Assembly: GCA_016931955.1 (NCBI GenBank) | Contig: JAFGDV010000045.1 | Coordinates: 1 to 55,820 of the forward strand | DNA length: 55,820 nt | DNA from: Candidatus Altarchaeota archaeon | GTDB taxonomy: Archaea; Altiarchaeota; Altiarchaeia; IMC4; QMZM01 | Direction of reading: 5' to 3' | The notes under the pieces: model-generated | The model's database searches: none | What the model saw: only the letters and a program-made list of their open reading frames with translations | Told to the model about the DNA's origin: nothing | Shown: positions 25,289-33,305 of the stretch, piece after piece | Numbering within the stretch: the stretch's first letter is position 1 | Layout of the letters: each line of letters opens with the position of its first letter | Translations under genes and position numbers: made by a program

Positions 25289-25660
25289 CCTTAGGTAGTT
25301 ATCCCAGACCTCAGCCATCTTGGAGAGTGTTTCTGAGAACCTATCCACTAACCTTACTTCATGAGCTTTTCTACCTTTGTTGTAGACCTTTTCTATCATC
25401 CCTGAATTCTTGAGCCTCTTCAGCATGTTGTGGTATCTGCTCTGCGATATCCCCCCCCTGATGCAATAGTTCTTCCACTCTGCTGTTGTGTAGGGTGCTC
25501 CTGACCTGCTCCACTCCTTCACGTGTTCCAGGAATTCCCTGGCATCGTCTACCAGCTCTGGTTCCTTCCAGAAGAGTTGTGTTAGAAGCTCTTCTATGTT
25601 CTGAGGGCTCTCTCTGGGTACGCCTATCTTGACTTCAAAATTTTCCCTTCTGGATTTCAT
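25283..25660 (-). CDS. small winged-helix transcriptional regulator
   Basis: About 125 residues from the ATG at 25660. The middle is a helix-turn-helix: TTAEWKNYCIRGGISQSRYH, then NMLKRLKNSGMIEKVYNKGR with a basic wing. A C-terminal helix (RFSETLSKMAEVWDNYLRL) could dimerise. The frame is open to 25678, but those codons lie inside a 21-base palindrome, so the later ATG is preferred. A perfect palindromic TATA box and two related operator-like palindromes lie just upstream, which strongly suggests autoregulation. No named family recognised. Confidence 0.72.
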   Translation of the reverse strand: MKSRRENFEVKIGVPRESPQNIEELLTQLFWKEPELVDDAREFLEHVKEWSRSGAPYTTAEWKNYCIRGGISQSRYHNMLKRLKNSGMIEKVYNKGRKAHEVRLVDRFSETLSKMAEVWDNYLRL

Positions 25661-25680
25661 ATTGTATATTATATACAATA
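25660..25680. promoter_or_regulatory. operator-like 21-base palindrome 1
   Basis: Arms TATTGTATAT and ATATACAATA are perfect inverted copies around one central T. It touches the first base of the regulator ATG and covers the expected transcription start, so a protein bound here would block the promoter. It matches palindrome 2 at 16 of 21 positions. Confidence 0.65.
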
Positions 25681-25684
25681 ATAG

Positions 25685-25694
25685 ATTTATAAAT
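25685..25694 (-). promoter_or_regulatory. TATA box between the two operators
   Basis: ATTTATAAAT is centred about 29 bases before the regulator ATG at 25660, in the normal position for a leaderless archaeal gene. It lies between the two palindromes, whose centres are 44 bases apart. Because the box is itself palindromic it could in principle also work towards the M50-like gene. Confidence 0.55.
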
Positions 25695-25703
25695 ATAATT
25701 TAT

Positions 25704-25724
25704 CATTGCATATAACACACAATA
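25704..25724. promoter_or_regulatory. operator-like palindrome 2 (diverged copy)
   Basis: CATTGCATAT and ACACACAATA flank a central A. The outer ATTG/CAAT ends and most inner positions match palindrome 1 (16 of 21). The separation of 44 bases, about four helical turns, would put both sites on nearly the same DNA face around the TATA box. From here to 25822 the spacer is A-rich with no other signal I recognise. Confidence 0.55.
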
Positions 25725-25837
25725 ATATAAAACATCCCTGGAATGTATCACCATTTCCATCAAGTGGCTGCATCAACAACCACACCCCAAAAAAAAGAAG
25801 ACACAAGATCAGTTATTCCAAGTCAATTATTAAAGTG

Positions 25838-25853
25838 AGTGCATATATACACT
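25838..25853. promoter_or_regulatory. imperfect palindrome at the M50-like gene start
   Basis: AGTGCATATATACACT has arms AGTG/CACT and one mismatched pair. It ends six bases before the ATG at 25860 and contains a TATA-like core, but that core is too close to the ATG to act as its TATA box. AATTATTAAAG at about 25824-25834 has better spacing. It may be an operator over the transcription start. Confidence 0.3.
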
Positions 25854-25859
25854 TAAGAC

Positions 25860-26543
25860 ATGGAATCCAGTGTTGAGAAGCCAAAGCCCTTGGATGATAT
25901 GAGCGCATTCCTGCGCGTACTCTTCTACCCGGCAGCCTTTTCAGTGATATTCCCAGGGAGCATCTTCGGGCTTGCTGAATTTCTGGCCTCTCCTTTCATA
26001 ACAGCACTGCATGAAGTAGGCCACCTCCTATTCATCATATTTGGATTCTTCATCCAGTTTACTGGAGTGAATCTATTCAAATACCCCTCCTATAATTTTC
26101 TCGTCACAATAGGTGGTACCCTTGGACAGACCCTGGTGCCAATTGCCCTCATCCTGTACTATCTGAGGAAAAACAAGGTCTCAATTGTAAACAGTTACCT
26201 GGCGTTTTTAAGTGTCTCCCTCAAGCATGCTGGATTCTACTGCAGTACCGCAGTCAGCAATGGATCCTTTATCGGAATCAATTCTTTTTTCATACCGACC
26301 ATCTTTGAAGCCCAAGAGGGTGACTGGTATATAATCCTGAGTTACCTGGGCATATTGGATCACGCCCTGGCAGTAACTGAACTACTCTACAACCTAGCCT
26401 ATCTGGTGGCGTTGTTAGCCGTTACATCCATTATCCTTGATTACTTCATGCGAGCACTTAAGATCGAGTTGAGTATCATATGCCTCTATGCAATAAGCAT
26501 TGCACTCTCCCTCATCATGATGGTGTTAACCCTCTTTTTCTGA
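25860..26543 (+). CDS. M50-like membrane zinc protease or related HExxH membrane protein
   Basis: A 227-residue polytopic protein with about five to six hydrophobic segments. ALHEVGHLLF places HEVGH at 51-55 within or next to a helix, and a glycine-rich segment GGTLGQTLVPI (about 80-90) follows, a pattern seen in site-2-protease-like M50 families. A later Asp (GILDHALAV, about 170) could be the third zinc ligand. Substrate unknown; such enzymes cut membrane-bound regulators or signal peptide remnants. An internal ATG at 25899 is an alternative start. It is divergent from the winged-helix regulator and shares its control region, suggesting joint regulation. Confidence 0.62.
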   Translation: MESSVEKPKPLDDMSAFLRVLFYPAAFSVIFPGSIFGLAEFLASPFITALHEVGHLLFIIFGFFIQFTGVNLFKYPSYNFLVTIGGTLGQTLVPIALILYYLRKNKVSIVNSYLAFLSVSLKHAGFYCSTAVSNGSFIGINSFFIPTIFEAQEGDWYIILSYLGILDHALAVTELLYNLAYLVALLAVTSIILDYFMRALKIELSIICLYAISIALSLIMMVLTLFF

Positions 26544-27647
26544 TTAACTCCGGAGAGTATCGTAGACGTCTTGGGCTCTGGCGTCTGTTCTGACCCCTAT
26601 GGGTGAAAAGTGGGTTCTTGTCGCTTTAAATCCACAACCTTTTAGCCTCTCCATTACCTTTCCCATAGGAGCTACTATAACACCTAGTTTCCCGTAGACC
26701 TTATGGACATCATAGTAGGGCACAAACACCTGCTGCTCCGCACCAACAATAGACACAAGCCTGAGGGACTCATCCAGTGTCCTAAAATTCTCCTCTAAGA
26801 GCTGCTGTTCCAGCCTCTTGCAGAATTCAGGATCCGCGAAACAAGAGACCCAGAGGGGTCCCGCCGTTCTAAGAGGGCTTCCGCAATCACATCTAGTTTT
26901 TAACTCCTCAAGGCCTGAAAACCCGCGGTAGAGGCACCTAAAGCAGTGCTGTATATATCCCATGCTCTGCAGTGATTTATTCGCGCTCTTCCTTGACCTC
27001 TTAACCCTGACATAGACCCTCAGATAGTGCCTAGTGCAGTGCGAAAACAACGGCTGAATGCATAGGTCATACTTCAAACCAGCCCTCCCGACATAGCCAA
27101 GGAGTATCCTTAACCCGAGCTCGTTGTAGTAGTCGGTCCTCAATGGCGATGAATCATATTTTCTTCTGCAGGCTTGGGGATATGTCCCACAGAGTGCTGA
27201 GGTGTCTGTCGCTGTTACGGCCAATACGCCCTCGTTTCTTATCGACCTGACGGCGGAATCAATAAACCTTACAGGGGTCCCGAAGGGGTCTATGTCGATG
27301 GAATCGAACCTCCCCTGGCTCATTAACAGATTAGCGTCCAAGTTGGTTGCGTTAACGGCTACGGAATTCAGTTCGGCATTTTTCCTGATAGATTCAACCG
27401 CTTTGGGGTTTGAGTCATTCGCCGTGACCTGGCAGCCCACTTCATTAGCCATCCTCACACCCCTGGCTCCAGAACCAGACAAAGCATCACAGAAGTGCTC
27501 TGGTTTAGTGAGTTTAGCGACTGCGACTGAGATGTCCCTGTTAAGCTCCATCTGGGGGTTAAAGAAAACGATATTTTTCCTAGTTAATCTCTCTACAACC
27601 GGTACAATCAGCCTCGTCTTTCCCTCATTCACCCCTCTGAGATCCAT
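26544..27647 (-). CDS. trm1: tRNA (guanine(26)-N2)-dimethyltransferase
   Basis: Methylates the N2 of guanosine 26 in tRNA using S-adenosylmethionine. The 367 residues begin NEGKTRLIVPVVERL and VFFNPQMELNRD, then the SAM-binding CDALSGSGARGVRMA, FDSIDIDPFGTPVRFIDSAV and a C-terminal RNA-binding part with CFRCLY and a CDCG metal site around residues 235-260. The start overlaps the end of the TadA-type ATPase gene by 23 bases, so it is translated behind it, although the two functions are unrelated. Its stop abuts the stop of the convergent M50-like gene with no gap. Confidence 0.93.
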   Translation of the reverse strand: MDLRGVNEGKTRLIVPVVERLTRKNIVFFNPQMELNRDISVAVAKLTKPEHFCDALSGSGARGVRMANEVGCQVTANDSNPKAVESIRKNAELNSVAVNATNLDANLLMSQGRFDSIDIDPFGTPVRFIDSAVRSIRNEGVLAVTATDTSALCGTYPQACRRKYDSSPLRTDYYNELGLRILLGYVGRAGLKYDLCIQPLFSHCTRHYLRVYVRVKRSRKSANKSLQSMGYIQHCFRCLYRGFSGLEELKTRCDCGSPLRTAGPLWVSCFADPEFCKRLEQQLLEENFRTLDESLRLVSIVGAEQQVFVPYYDVHKVYGKLGVIVAPMGKVMERLKGCGFKATRTHFSPIGVRTDARAQDVYDTLRS

Positions 27648-29034
27648 TTGTCTCCGACATCTTCTTAACCATCCTTTTCTCCAGCATTATCATGTTTAAG
27701 ACCTTCTGCGGTTCCTCATAGTAGCTCCTGATAAAGTTTATGAAATCGCCGAGATCTGTGATGTCCTTAGCAACAAGATACTTGAGGACCATCTCCCTCT
27801 TCCTTATCTCGTCTATTACATCCTTAGGAGTTAGACCTGCTATCTCCGACATCTTGTTTATGGTGACTGCAGGAAACCTCGAGAAATCTGTCTTCTTTGA
27901 CTTAGCATTGTATCGGTAGACTGATCCAAGCTGGATCTGGCTCTCCATGATACCACCGACCTCGTCTATGTGCGTGATCATCCTCTTGCTGGTCTTGCCT
28001 TCATGGAATCTTGTTAAGACAATAATCAAGTCAAGGACAACCAGCATCCGAGGGTCAACATTCATCGGAGGGGATGTCAGCTTGAGTATGGCGTCCCTCG
28101 CACTGTCGGCATGTATGGTGCCCATCCCCGTATGACCCAGATTCATCGCGTTGATCAGGTTGAAGGCTTCTTTGCCCCTTACCTCGCCGACTACGACCCT
28201 ATCAGGCCTCAACCTCAGGCTGTTTTCCACCAACTTTTCCATGTCAGCGTATTCGCTGGTGGTCGTCCTCACCCAGTCATCGCAATACTCGAGGTCCAAC
28301 TCCATTGTGTCCTCTATCGAGACAAGCCGCTCATACTCTCTCACGAAGGGTATTATCGAGTTTAGCAATGTCGTCTTGCCGCAGCTTGTCCCCCCGCTTA
28401 TGAGTATGTTCCTCGGCGCAAGCCCGAAGCCTTCAACGCAGACCCATATGAGGGATGCCATGTCAGCAGTCATCGTGCCATTCTTTATGAGGTCTATTAT
28501 GGTAGGCGGATTCTCAAGGTACTTTCTTATTGTAACGACTGAGCTATCGAATGATACTGGCGGGAGGGTGCAGTTTATCCTGGGACCATCTGGCAGCACT
28601 GCATCGATGATTGGCTTCTTGCTGCTGAGGCCGCAGAATATCAGTATCTTCTCAATGAGCTTGTTAAGTTCATCCTTGTTCTTGAACTGGATATTTGTCT
28701 TACATTTTCCGAGGGTCCGGTGATAGATCATCACAGGCACGTCCGCCCCATTGATGAGTATCTCCTCGATGGCGTCCTCTGTTATCAGAGAATCAATGAC
28801 ATTATACCCAGATATATATGAGAGCATTTCATTGATTTCCTTGTCAGATATCTCCTTCTTCATGTGCTTTACCTCATCCATGAGGATTTCCTTCGCCCGT
28901 TCAGTCCTCTCCTCTCTGCTGATGCGGGAGAGGCGCGCACTGTACTTCATCAAGAACTTGTTTTCTAACTGGGATAGCAGCTCCACTTCCTGTGGAGTGA
29001 ACTTCGGCAGCTTTACGTTATAGTTGGCTAGCAT
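27625..29034 (-). CDS. TadA/VirB11-type secretion or pilus ATPase
   Basis: A 469-residue cytoplasmic hexameric ATPase of the type II/IV secretion superfamily. The N-terminal domain (about 1-180) has the conserved LPDGPRINCTLPP and VTIRKYLENPPTI. The ATPase core has Walker A GGTSCGKTT (214-222), the Asp box VSIEDTMELDL, Walker B RVVVGEVRGKEA (279-290) and the His box GHTGMGTIHADS. It should power pilus assembly or secretion through platform proteins such as the two at 2.0-4.0 kb. Its separation from them by 23 kb is unusual. An archaellum FlaI role is less likely because no flagellin or FlaH genes are nearby. Confidence 0.88.
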   Translation of the reverse strand: MLANYNVKLPKFTPQEVELLSQLENKFLMKYSARLSRISREERTERAKEILMDEVKHMKKEISDKEINEMLSYISGYNVIDSLITEDAIEEILINGADVPVMIYHRTLGKCKTNIQFKNKDELNKLIEKILIFCGLSSKKPIIDAVLPDGPRINCTLPPVSFDSSVVTIRKYLENPPTIIDLIKNGTMTADMASLIWVCVEGFGLAPRNILISGGTSCGKTTLLNSIIPFVREYERLVSIEDTMELDLEYCDDWVRTTTSEYADMEKLVENSLRLRPDRVVVGEVRGKEAFNLINAMNLGHTGMGTIHADSARDAILKLTSPPMNVDPRMLVVLDLIIVLTRFHEGKTSKRMITHIDEVGGIMESQIQLGSVYRYNAKSKKTDFSRFPAVTINKMSEIAGLTPKDVIDEIRKREMVLKYLVAKDITDLGDFINFIRSYYEEPQKVLNMIMLEKRMVKKMSETNGSQRGE

Positions 29035-29094
29035 TTTGGGATAAATGTCTTAAATGTATTATATTAGATGGATTCACCTTAAAAATATTATACC

Positions 29095-29652
29095 ATGAAG
29101 ATTATAGTAGCCGTAACCGGGACCTCTGGGGTGATATTGGCTGGAAGGCTTCTGGATAGCCTGAAAAAACATGAGACCTTTCTCGTGGTCTCCGAGACGG
29201 CTAGGAAGGTCGCTGAATACGAGGATGTGAGCATCGAGGCCATGGAAAGACTGGCAAACCACGTCTATGCGGAGGGCGAGCTTGATGCGGACATCGCCAG
29301 CTCCTCTAATCCAGTGGATGCCATGGTGGTGATACCTTGTTCTATGAAGACCTTGTCCGCTATAGCCAACGGATTCTCCAGTAACCTGATAACGAGGTCG
29401 GCGGAAAACGTCTTGAAGACGGGCAGGAAGCTGGTTGTTGTTCCAAGGGACACCCCTCTGAGCCTTGCAGCGATCAACAACATGAGAAAGCTTAGGCTTG
29501 CCGGCGCCTTGATCGTTCCGCCGAACATGGCATACTACTTCAAGCCCAAGAAGCTGGACGACGTTACCAACTTCTTTGTCGGAAAGGTCCTGGATTCATT
29601 GGGTTTAGAGCATGATCTATATAGGAGATGGGTGGTTGAGGATGAGCCTTAG
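29095..29652 (+). CDS. ubiX: UbiX-type flavin prenyltransferase
   Basis: Joins a dimethylallyl group to FMN to make prenyl-FMN, the cofactor of UbiD-type decarboxylases. The 185 residues show IIVAVTGTSGVILAGRLLD, VVSETARKVAEYE, VVIPCSMKTLSAIANGFSSN, VVVPRDTPLSLAAINNM and VPPNMAYY, all characteristic of the family. First gene of the archaeal mevalonate operon; the UbiD-like gene starts 11 bases before its end. Dimethylallyl phosphate, the usual donor, is close to the products made by this same operon, so cofactor and pathway are linked. An A/T-rich box (CTTAAAAATATTATA) lies directly upstream. Confidence 0.93.
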   Translation: MKIIVAVTGTSGVILAGRLLDSLKKHETFLVVSETARKVAEYEDVSIEAMERLANHVYAEGELDADIASSSNPVDAMVVIPCSMKTLSAIANGFSSNLITRSAENVLKTGRKLVVVPRDTPLSLAAINNMRKLRLAGALIVPPNMAYYFKPKKLDDVTNFFVGKVLDSLGLEHDLYRRWVVEDEP

Positions 29653-30898
29653 GGAATTCTTGGATGAGGTGAAACCCCTTGTCATCAATGACGAGGTTGA
29701 TCCCTATCTGGAGGTGGCGAGTATTCTCCATAGAAATGAAGACTGCGTGGTTTTATTTAAGCGTGTCAAGGGTTCAAGATACTCTATTGTTGGTAACGTA
29801 TGCAGCTCGCGTGAGAATTTCAGCCGAGCCATCGGCGTAGAGAACAAAAAACTGCTGGAAAAGATCAGCGAAGCCATGGAGCGGATAGGAGAAATAGACG
29901 TCATCAAAAAGGGCGCATGTCAGGAGGTGGTCGAGAAAAGCGTTGATCTCTCAGAGATCCCGATTCCGACCTATACGAGCAAGGACATGGGGCCCTACAT
30001 CACCTCGGGTGTTTTTATCGTCGAAGACCCTGAATACGGGTTAAACGCAAGCTTCCATCGAGCTTCTCCAATATCACAGAACCAACTTGTTGCGAGGATC
30101 TGTCAGAGAAACCTCTTCAGGTATCTCAGGCGAGCCGGCGGCGAACTGGATGTGGCAATATGCATTGGACTACATCCCTCTGTGCTGTTGTCTGCTGCCA
30201 TCTCAACGGACATAACCGTTAACGAGCTCTCAATAGCTAACAACCTGAGAAAACTGGGGCTGGTGAAGTGCAAGACCAATGACCTGCTGGTTCCTGCTGA
30301 TTCAGAGATCATATTGGAGGGCCGGATAACGAAGGAAAAACACGCTGAAGGCCCATTCCCTGACATAACCCGGACCCTTGACATCATAAGGGATGAGCCC
30401 GTGATCGAGATAGACTGCGTAACCCATAGAAAGGACCCCATCTATCAGGCCCTCCTCCCCGCATCCAGGGAACACGAGCTCTTGATGGGCATGCCCCGTG
30501 AGCCCGTAATCTACAAAGAGGTGAACAAGGTCTGCTCCTGTAAGGATGTTTTATTGACCCATGGGGGTTGCTCGTGGCTTCACGGCATAGTCCAGATAGT
30601 GAAGAGATCTCCTGAAGACGGTAAAGCAGCTATCGAAGCTGCTTTAAGGGCTCACCCCAGCATGAAACACGTGGTTGTGGTAGACGAAGACATAGACATA
30701 CATAATCCAGATGAGGTGGAGTGGGCTGTTGCGACAAGATTCCAAGCAGGTGAGGGCTTGATCAGAAAACATGAGCATGGAAGCAGCCTTGACCCCAGCA
30801 GTTCAGAGGATAGGATGACCTATAAGCTGGGCCTTGATGCAACCATCCCATTCAATAAACCCAGGGATAAGTTCAAAAAGATATCCATAGGCGAATAG
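29642..30898 (+). CDS. UbiD-family decarboxylase, probable anhydromevalonate phosphate decarboxylase
   Basis: Decarboxylates trans-anhydromevalonate 5-phosphate to isopentenyl phosphate with prenyl-FMN. The 418-residue frame from ATG 29642 carries YTSKDMGPYITSGVFIVEDP, NASFHRASPIS (flavin/metal region), KHAEGPFPDITRT with the conserved Glu, and a C-terminal VVVVDEDIDIHNPDEVEWA. A GTG or other start up to 30 bases earlier is possible but overlaps ubiX more. UbiD homologues act on many aromatic or unsaturated acids; the assignment rests on direct coupling to ubiX and to the AcnX, IPK and IDI-2 genes, the known archaeal mevalonate arrangement. Confidence 0.88.
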   Translation: MSLREFLDEVKPLVINDEVDPYLEVASILHRNEDCVVLFKRVKGSRYSIVGNVCSSRENFSRAIGVENKKLLEKISEAMERIGEIDVIKKGACQEVVEKSVDLSEIPIPTYTSKDMGPYITSGVFIVEDPEYGLNASFHRASPISQNQLVARICQRNLFRYLRRAGGELDVAICIGLHPSVLLSAAISTDITVNELSIANNLRKLGLVKCKTNDLLVPADSEIILEGRITKEKHAEGPFPDITRTLDIIRDEPVIEIDCVTHRKDPIYQALLPASREHELLMGMPREPVIYKEVNKVCSCKDVLLTHGGCSWLHGIVQIVKRSPEDGKAAIEAALRAHPSMKHVVVVDEDIDIHNPDEVEWAVATRFQAGEGLIRKHEHGSSLDPSSSEDRMTYKLGLDATIPFNKPRDKFKKISIGE

Positions 30899-32101
30899 AT
30901 GGAATTAAGCAAAGAAGAGAAACTGATGTTTGAGGGTGTGAGGGGTGAAGGAGCCCGTAAGGCTATGGAGATCCTCGTCGCCTTGGCTGAGATATACAAT
31001 GCTGAACGCATGATTGAGGTAAAGAGCGCACAGATAGCTGGTGTGAGTTATAGGAACCTCGGCGATGCCGGCTTGGAATTCCTTGAGGAGTGGGCTGCTC
31101 AGGGGGCTAAGGTCAGGGTTCCATCAACATTGAATCCCGCTGGCATGGATTTACGGAACTGGAGGATTCTGGGCTTTCCTGAGGGGTTCGCTGAGAAACA
31201 GTTGAGGATCATCAAAGCCTACGAAAAAATGGGTGTGGATCCAACATGTACTTGTACTCCCTACCTGGCAGGCAATCTTCCAAGGTTTGGAGACCACATC
31301 GCCTGGAGCGAGTCTTCCGCTGTTTCTTTCGCTAACTCTGTCATCGGTGCTAGAACCAACAGGGAGGGCGGTCCTTCGGCTCTCGCAGCAGCCGTCGCTG
31401 GTAGAACCCCACTCTATGGCCTCCACCTTGACGAGAACCGTCTTGCCGACTTCATCGTTGAAGTTCGCTGTCCCCTCAAATCACTCTCTGATTTCGGCGC
31501 CCTCGGCTATCTTGTAGGTAAAAAGATCAGCGGCGGTGTTCCATTCTTCAGGGGAGTCAAGAAACCTAGTACGGATCGGCTTAAGGCCTTGGGCGCCGCC
31601 ATGGCCGCTTCTGGTTCTGTAGCCTTGTTTCACGTGGACGGCGTCACACCGGAAGCCCAGAAAAAGAACATGCTCTCTGAAAACGCCAAAGTCCTTGTCA
31701 TCGATGACCTAAGTGGAGGCTATGATGCATTGAATTCTCAGGGAGAAGTGATCGATTTTGTGGCATTGGGCTGTCCTCACGCATCCATAGATGAGATTGA
31801 GGTGATTGCTGATCTTCTGAGGGGTAAAAGGGTTAAGTCCACGTTGTGGATTACCACCTCCTCTGCGGTGAAGGACCTCGCTGAGAAGAGGGGTCTCCTC
31901 AACATGATAGAGGAAAGCGGCGCCCATGTTGTGGCTGACACGTGCATGATCGTCGCCCCTATAGAGGAGCTCGGCTTTAAAAAGATGGCGACAAATGCTG
32001 CTAAAGCGGCTTTCTATGCGCCCTCCCACTGTAAAACCGATGTTCGATTTGGTTCGCTTGAGAAATGCATTAATGCTGCGGTAAGCGGCAGGTGGGAGTG
32101 A
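30899..32101 (+). CDS. phosphomevalonate dehydratase large subunit (AcnX family)
   Basis: Large subunit of the Fe-S enzyme dehydrating mevalonate 5-phosphate to anhydromevalonate phosphate. The 400 residues belong to the AcnX branch of the aconitase superfamily: VSYRNLGDAGLEFL, RVPSTLNPAGMD, PTCTCTPYLAGNLPRFGDHI (Cys117, Cys119), ESSAVSFANSVIGARTNREG, ALGCPHASIDEI (Cys292) and VADTCMIVAP (Cys349). Three of these Cys probably hold the iron-sulphur cluster. It follows the UbiD gene with no gap and overlaps the small subunit start by one base (TGATG). It was once annotated as a predicted aconitase or hydroxyproline-related enzyme; the operon argues for the mevalonate role. Confidence 0.9.
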   Translation: MELSKEEKLMFEGVRGEGARKAMEILVALAEIYNAERMIEVKSAQIAGVSYRNLGDAGLEFLEEWAAQGAKVRVPSTLNPAGMDLRNWRILGFPEGFAEKQLRIIKAYEKMGVDPTCTCTPYLAGNLPRFGDHIAWSESSAVSFANSVIGARTNREGGPSALAAAVAGRTPLYGLHLDENRLADFIVEVRCPLKSLSDFGALGYLVGKKISGGVPFFRGVKKPSTDRLKALGAAMAASGSVALFHVDGVTPEAQKKNMLSENAKVLVIDDLSGGYDALNSQGEVIDFVALGCPHASIDEIEVIADLLRGKRVKSTLWITTSSAVKDLAEKRGLLNMIEESGAHVVADTCMIVAPIEELGFKKMATNAAKAAFYAPSHCKTDVRFGSLEKCINAAVSGRWE

Positions 32102-32484
32102 TGGAGCTCATCGGCAGGGTGATAAAGGACGGTAGAGTGGATGGAACCGCTTTAGTATCTTCAGAACCGATTTCCTTCTTCGGCTGCGTTGATCCTGAAA
32201 CAGGGGTTGTCACAGAGAAGGGCCACGTCCTTGAAGGCTTAAGCATCAGGGACTCAATCCTTGTGTTCCCGCATGGTAAGGGCTCTACTGTGGGTTCATA
32301 TGCGCTCTACAGATTAAAGAAGAATGGTGTGGCGCCTAAAGCCATCATAAACCAGGAATGTGAGCCTATTGTAGCTGTGGGCGCCATAATCTCTGACATA
32401 CCTTGCGTTGACAAAGTAGATATCTCGAAGATTAAGACAGGTGACAGCCTGCAGATCGAGGGTAATAAGGTCAGGATATTATAA
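32101..32484 (+). CDS. phosphomevalonate dehydratase small subunit (AcnX swivel domain)
   Basis: A 127-residue swivel-domain partner of the AcnX large subunit, together forming the active dehydratase. Conserved stretches are VSSEPISFFGCVDPETG, GKGSTVGSYALYRLKKNG with the substrate-binding Ser, and INQECEPIVAVGAIISDIPC. Two-subunit AcnX enzymes are usual in archaea, while some bacteria have the two parts fused. I choose ATG 32101, which overlaps the large-subunit stop by one base; a GTG three codons earlier is possible. The IPK gene starts eight bases after it ends. Confidence 0.92.
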   Translation: MELIGRVIKDGRVDGTALVSSEPISFFGCVDPETGVVTEKGHVLEGLSIRDSILVFPHGKGSTVGSYALYRLKKNGVAPKAIINQECEPIVAVGAIISDIPCVDKVDISKIKTGDSLQIEGNKVRIL

Positions 32485-32491
32485 AGTAACG

Positions 32492-33289
32492 ATGGACGAA
32501 CTAGTAATATTGAAGCTGGGCGGCTCGGTCATAACCAAAAAGAGCGACAACAAACGTGAGGTAGACCGCGTAAATCTGAGGAGGCTTTGCCAGGAGATCG
32601 CTGAAGCCATCGATGAGAAAAGATTCAGGCTCTTAGTAGTGCACGGCGCCGGCCCATTCGGCCACGTGCCCGCCCAAGAATATGGATTAGATAAGGGTTT
32701 AAGATCTGGAAAACAGTTGAAGGGTTTCTCTTTAACCCGTCAGTCGATGGAGGAACTGAACTCTTATGTAGTGGATGCCTTGCTCGAAGCCGGAATTAAT
32801 GCGATCAGTTATCAGCCTTCAGCAGTAGGTGTCCTTAGTGGGGGGAAACTCATATATTTTCCAACAAAGGTGTTAGCGTATCTCTTAGAGATGGACATGG
32901 TCCCCGTTTCCTATGGGGATGTTCTCGTCGATGAAAAAACCGGCGTCGGTATCCTATCAGGAGACCATCTAGTCCCCTATCTAGCGAGGAAGCTGCATGC
33001 CAGTAGAGTGATCATAACAACTGATGTTGACGGCATCTTCGACGTGGATCCTAAGGGTGGGGGTAGCTCTGAACTGATCAAGGAGATCACTCAGAGAAAC
33101 ATGGCTTCACTGAGTGTCGGCAAATCTCGTGGGACTGACGTTACGGGCGGCATGAAGAGGAAGCTTGATGAACTACTCAGGCTTGCTGGAGAAGGCATCA
33201 ACTCAGAGGTCATCTCTGGTGTGAAACCAGGGATCCTGAAGAGAAGCCTTCTCGGGGAAAAAAACCTGGGGACATTAATTAGGGAGTAA
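32492..33289 (+). CDS. ipk: isopentenyl phosphate kinase
   Basis: Phosphorylates isopentenyl phosphate to isopentenyl diphosphate with ATP. The 265-residue amino acid kinase fold protein has LKLGGSVITKK (ATP phosphate loop), VVHGAGPFGH with the His58 that marks IPK and contacts the substrate phosphate, SYGDVLVDEKTGVGILSGD, and TTDVDGIFDVDP. The frame is open to 32441, but ATG 32492 gives the proper family N-terminus and lies just after the small-subunit gene. Fourth enzymatic step of the operon and specific to the archaeal-type mevalonate route. Confidence 0.93.
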   Translation: MDELVILKLGGSVITKKSDNKREVDRVNLRRLCQEIAEAIDEKRFRLLVVHGAGPFGHVPAQEYGLDKGLRSGKQLKGFSLTRQSMEELNSYVVDALLEAGINAISYQPSAVGVLSGGKLIYFPTKVLAYLLEMDMVPVSYGDVLVDEKTGVGILSGDHLVPYLARKLHASRVIITTDVDGIFDVDPKGGGSSELIKEITQRNMASLSVGKSRGTDVTGGMKRKLDELLRLAGEGINSEVISGVKPGILKRSLLGEKNLGTLIRE

Positions 33290-33305
33290 TCGCATACTAT
33301 CTAAC

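Noticed and set aside
25661-25678. Longer start of the winged-helix regulator
   Set aside because: Its first six codons lie inside the perfect palindrome and beyond the expected transcription start; the ATG at 25660 fits better.
30899-32484. Aconitase of the citric acid cycle
   Set aside because: The split AcnX architecture and operon with UbiD, IPK and IDI-2 fit phosphomevalonate dehydratase; canonical aconitase motifs are absent.
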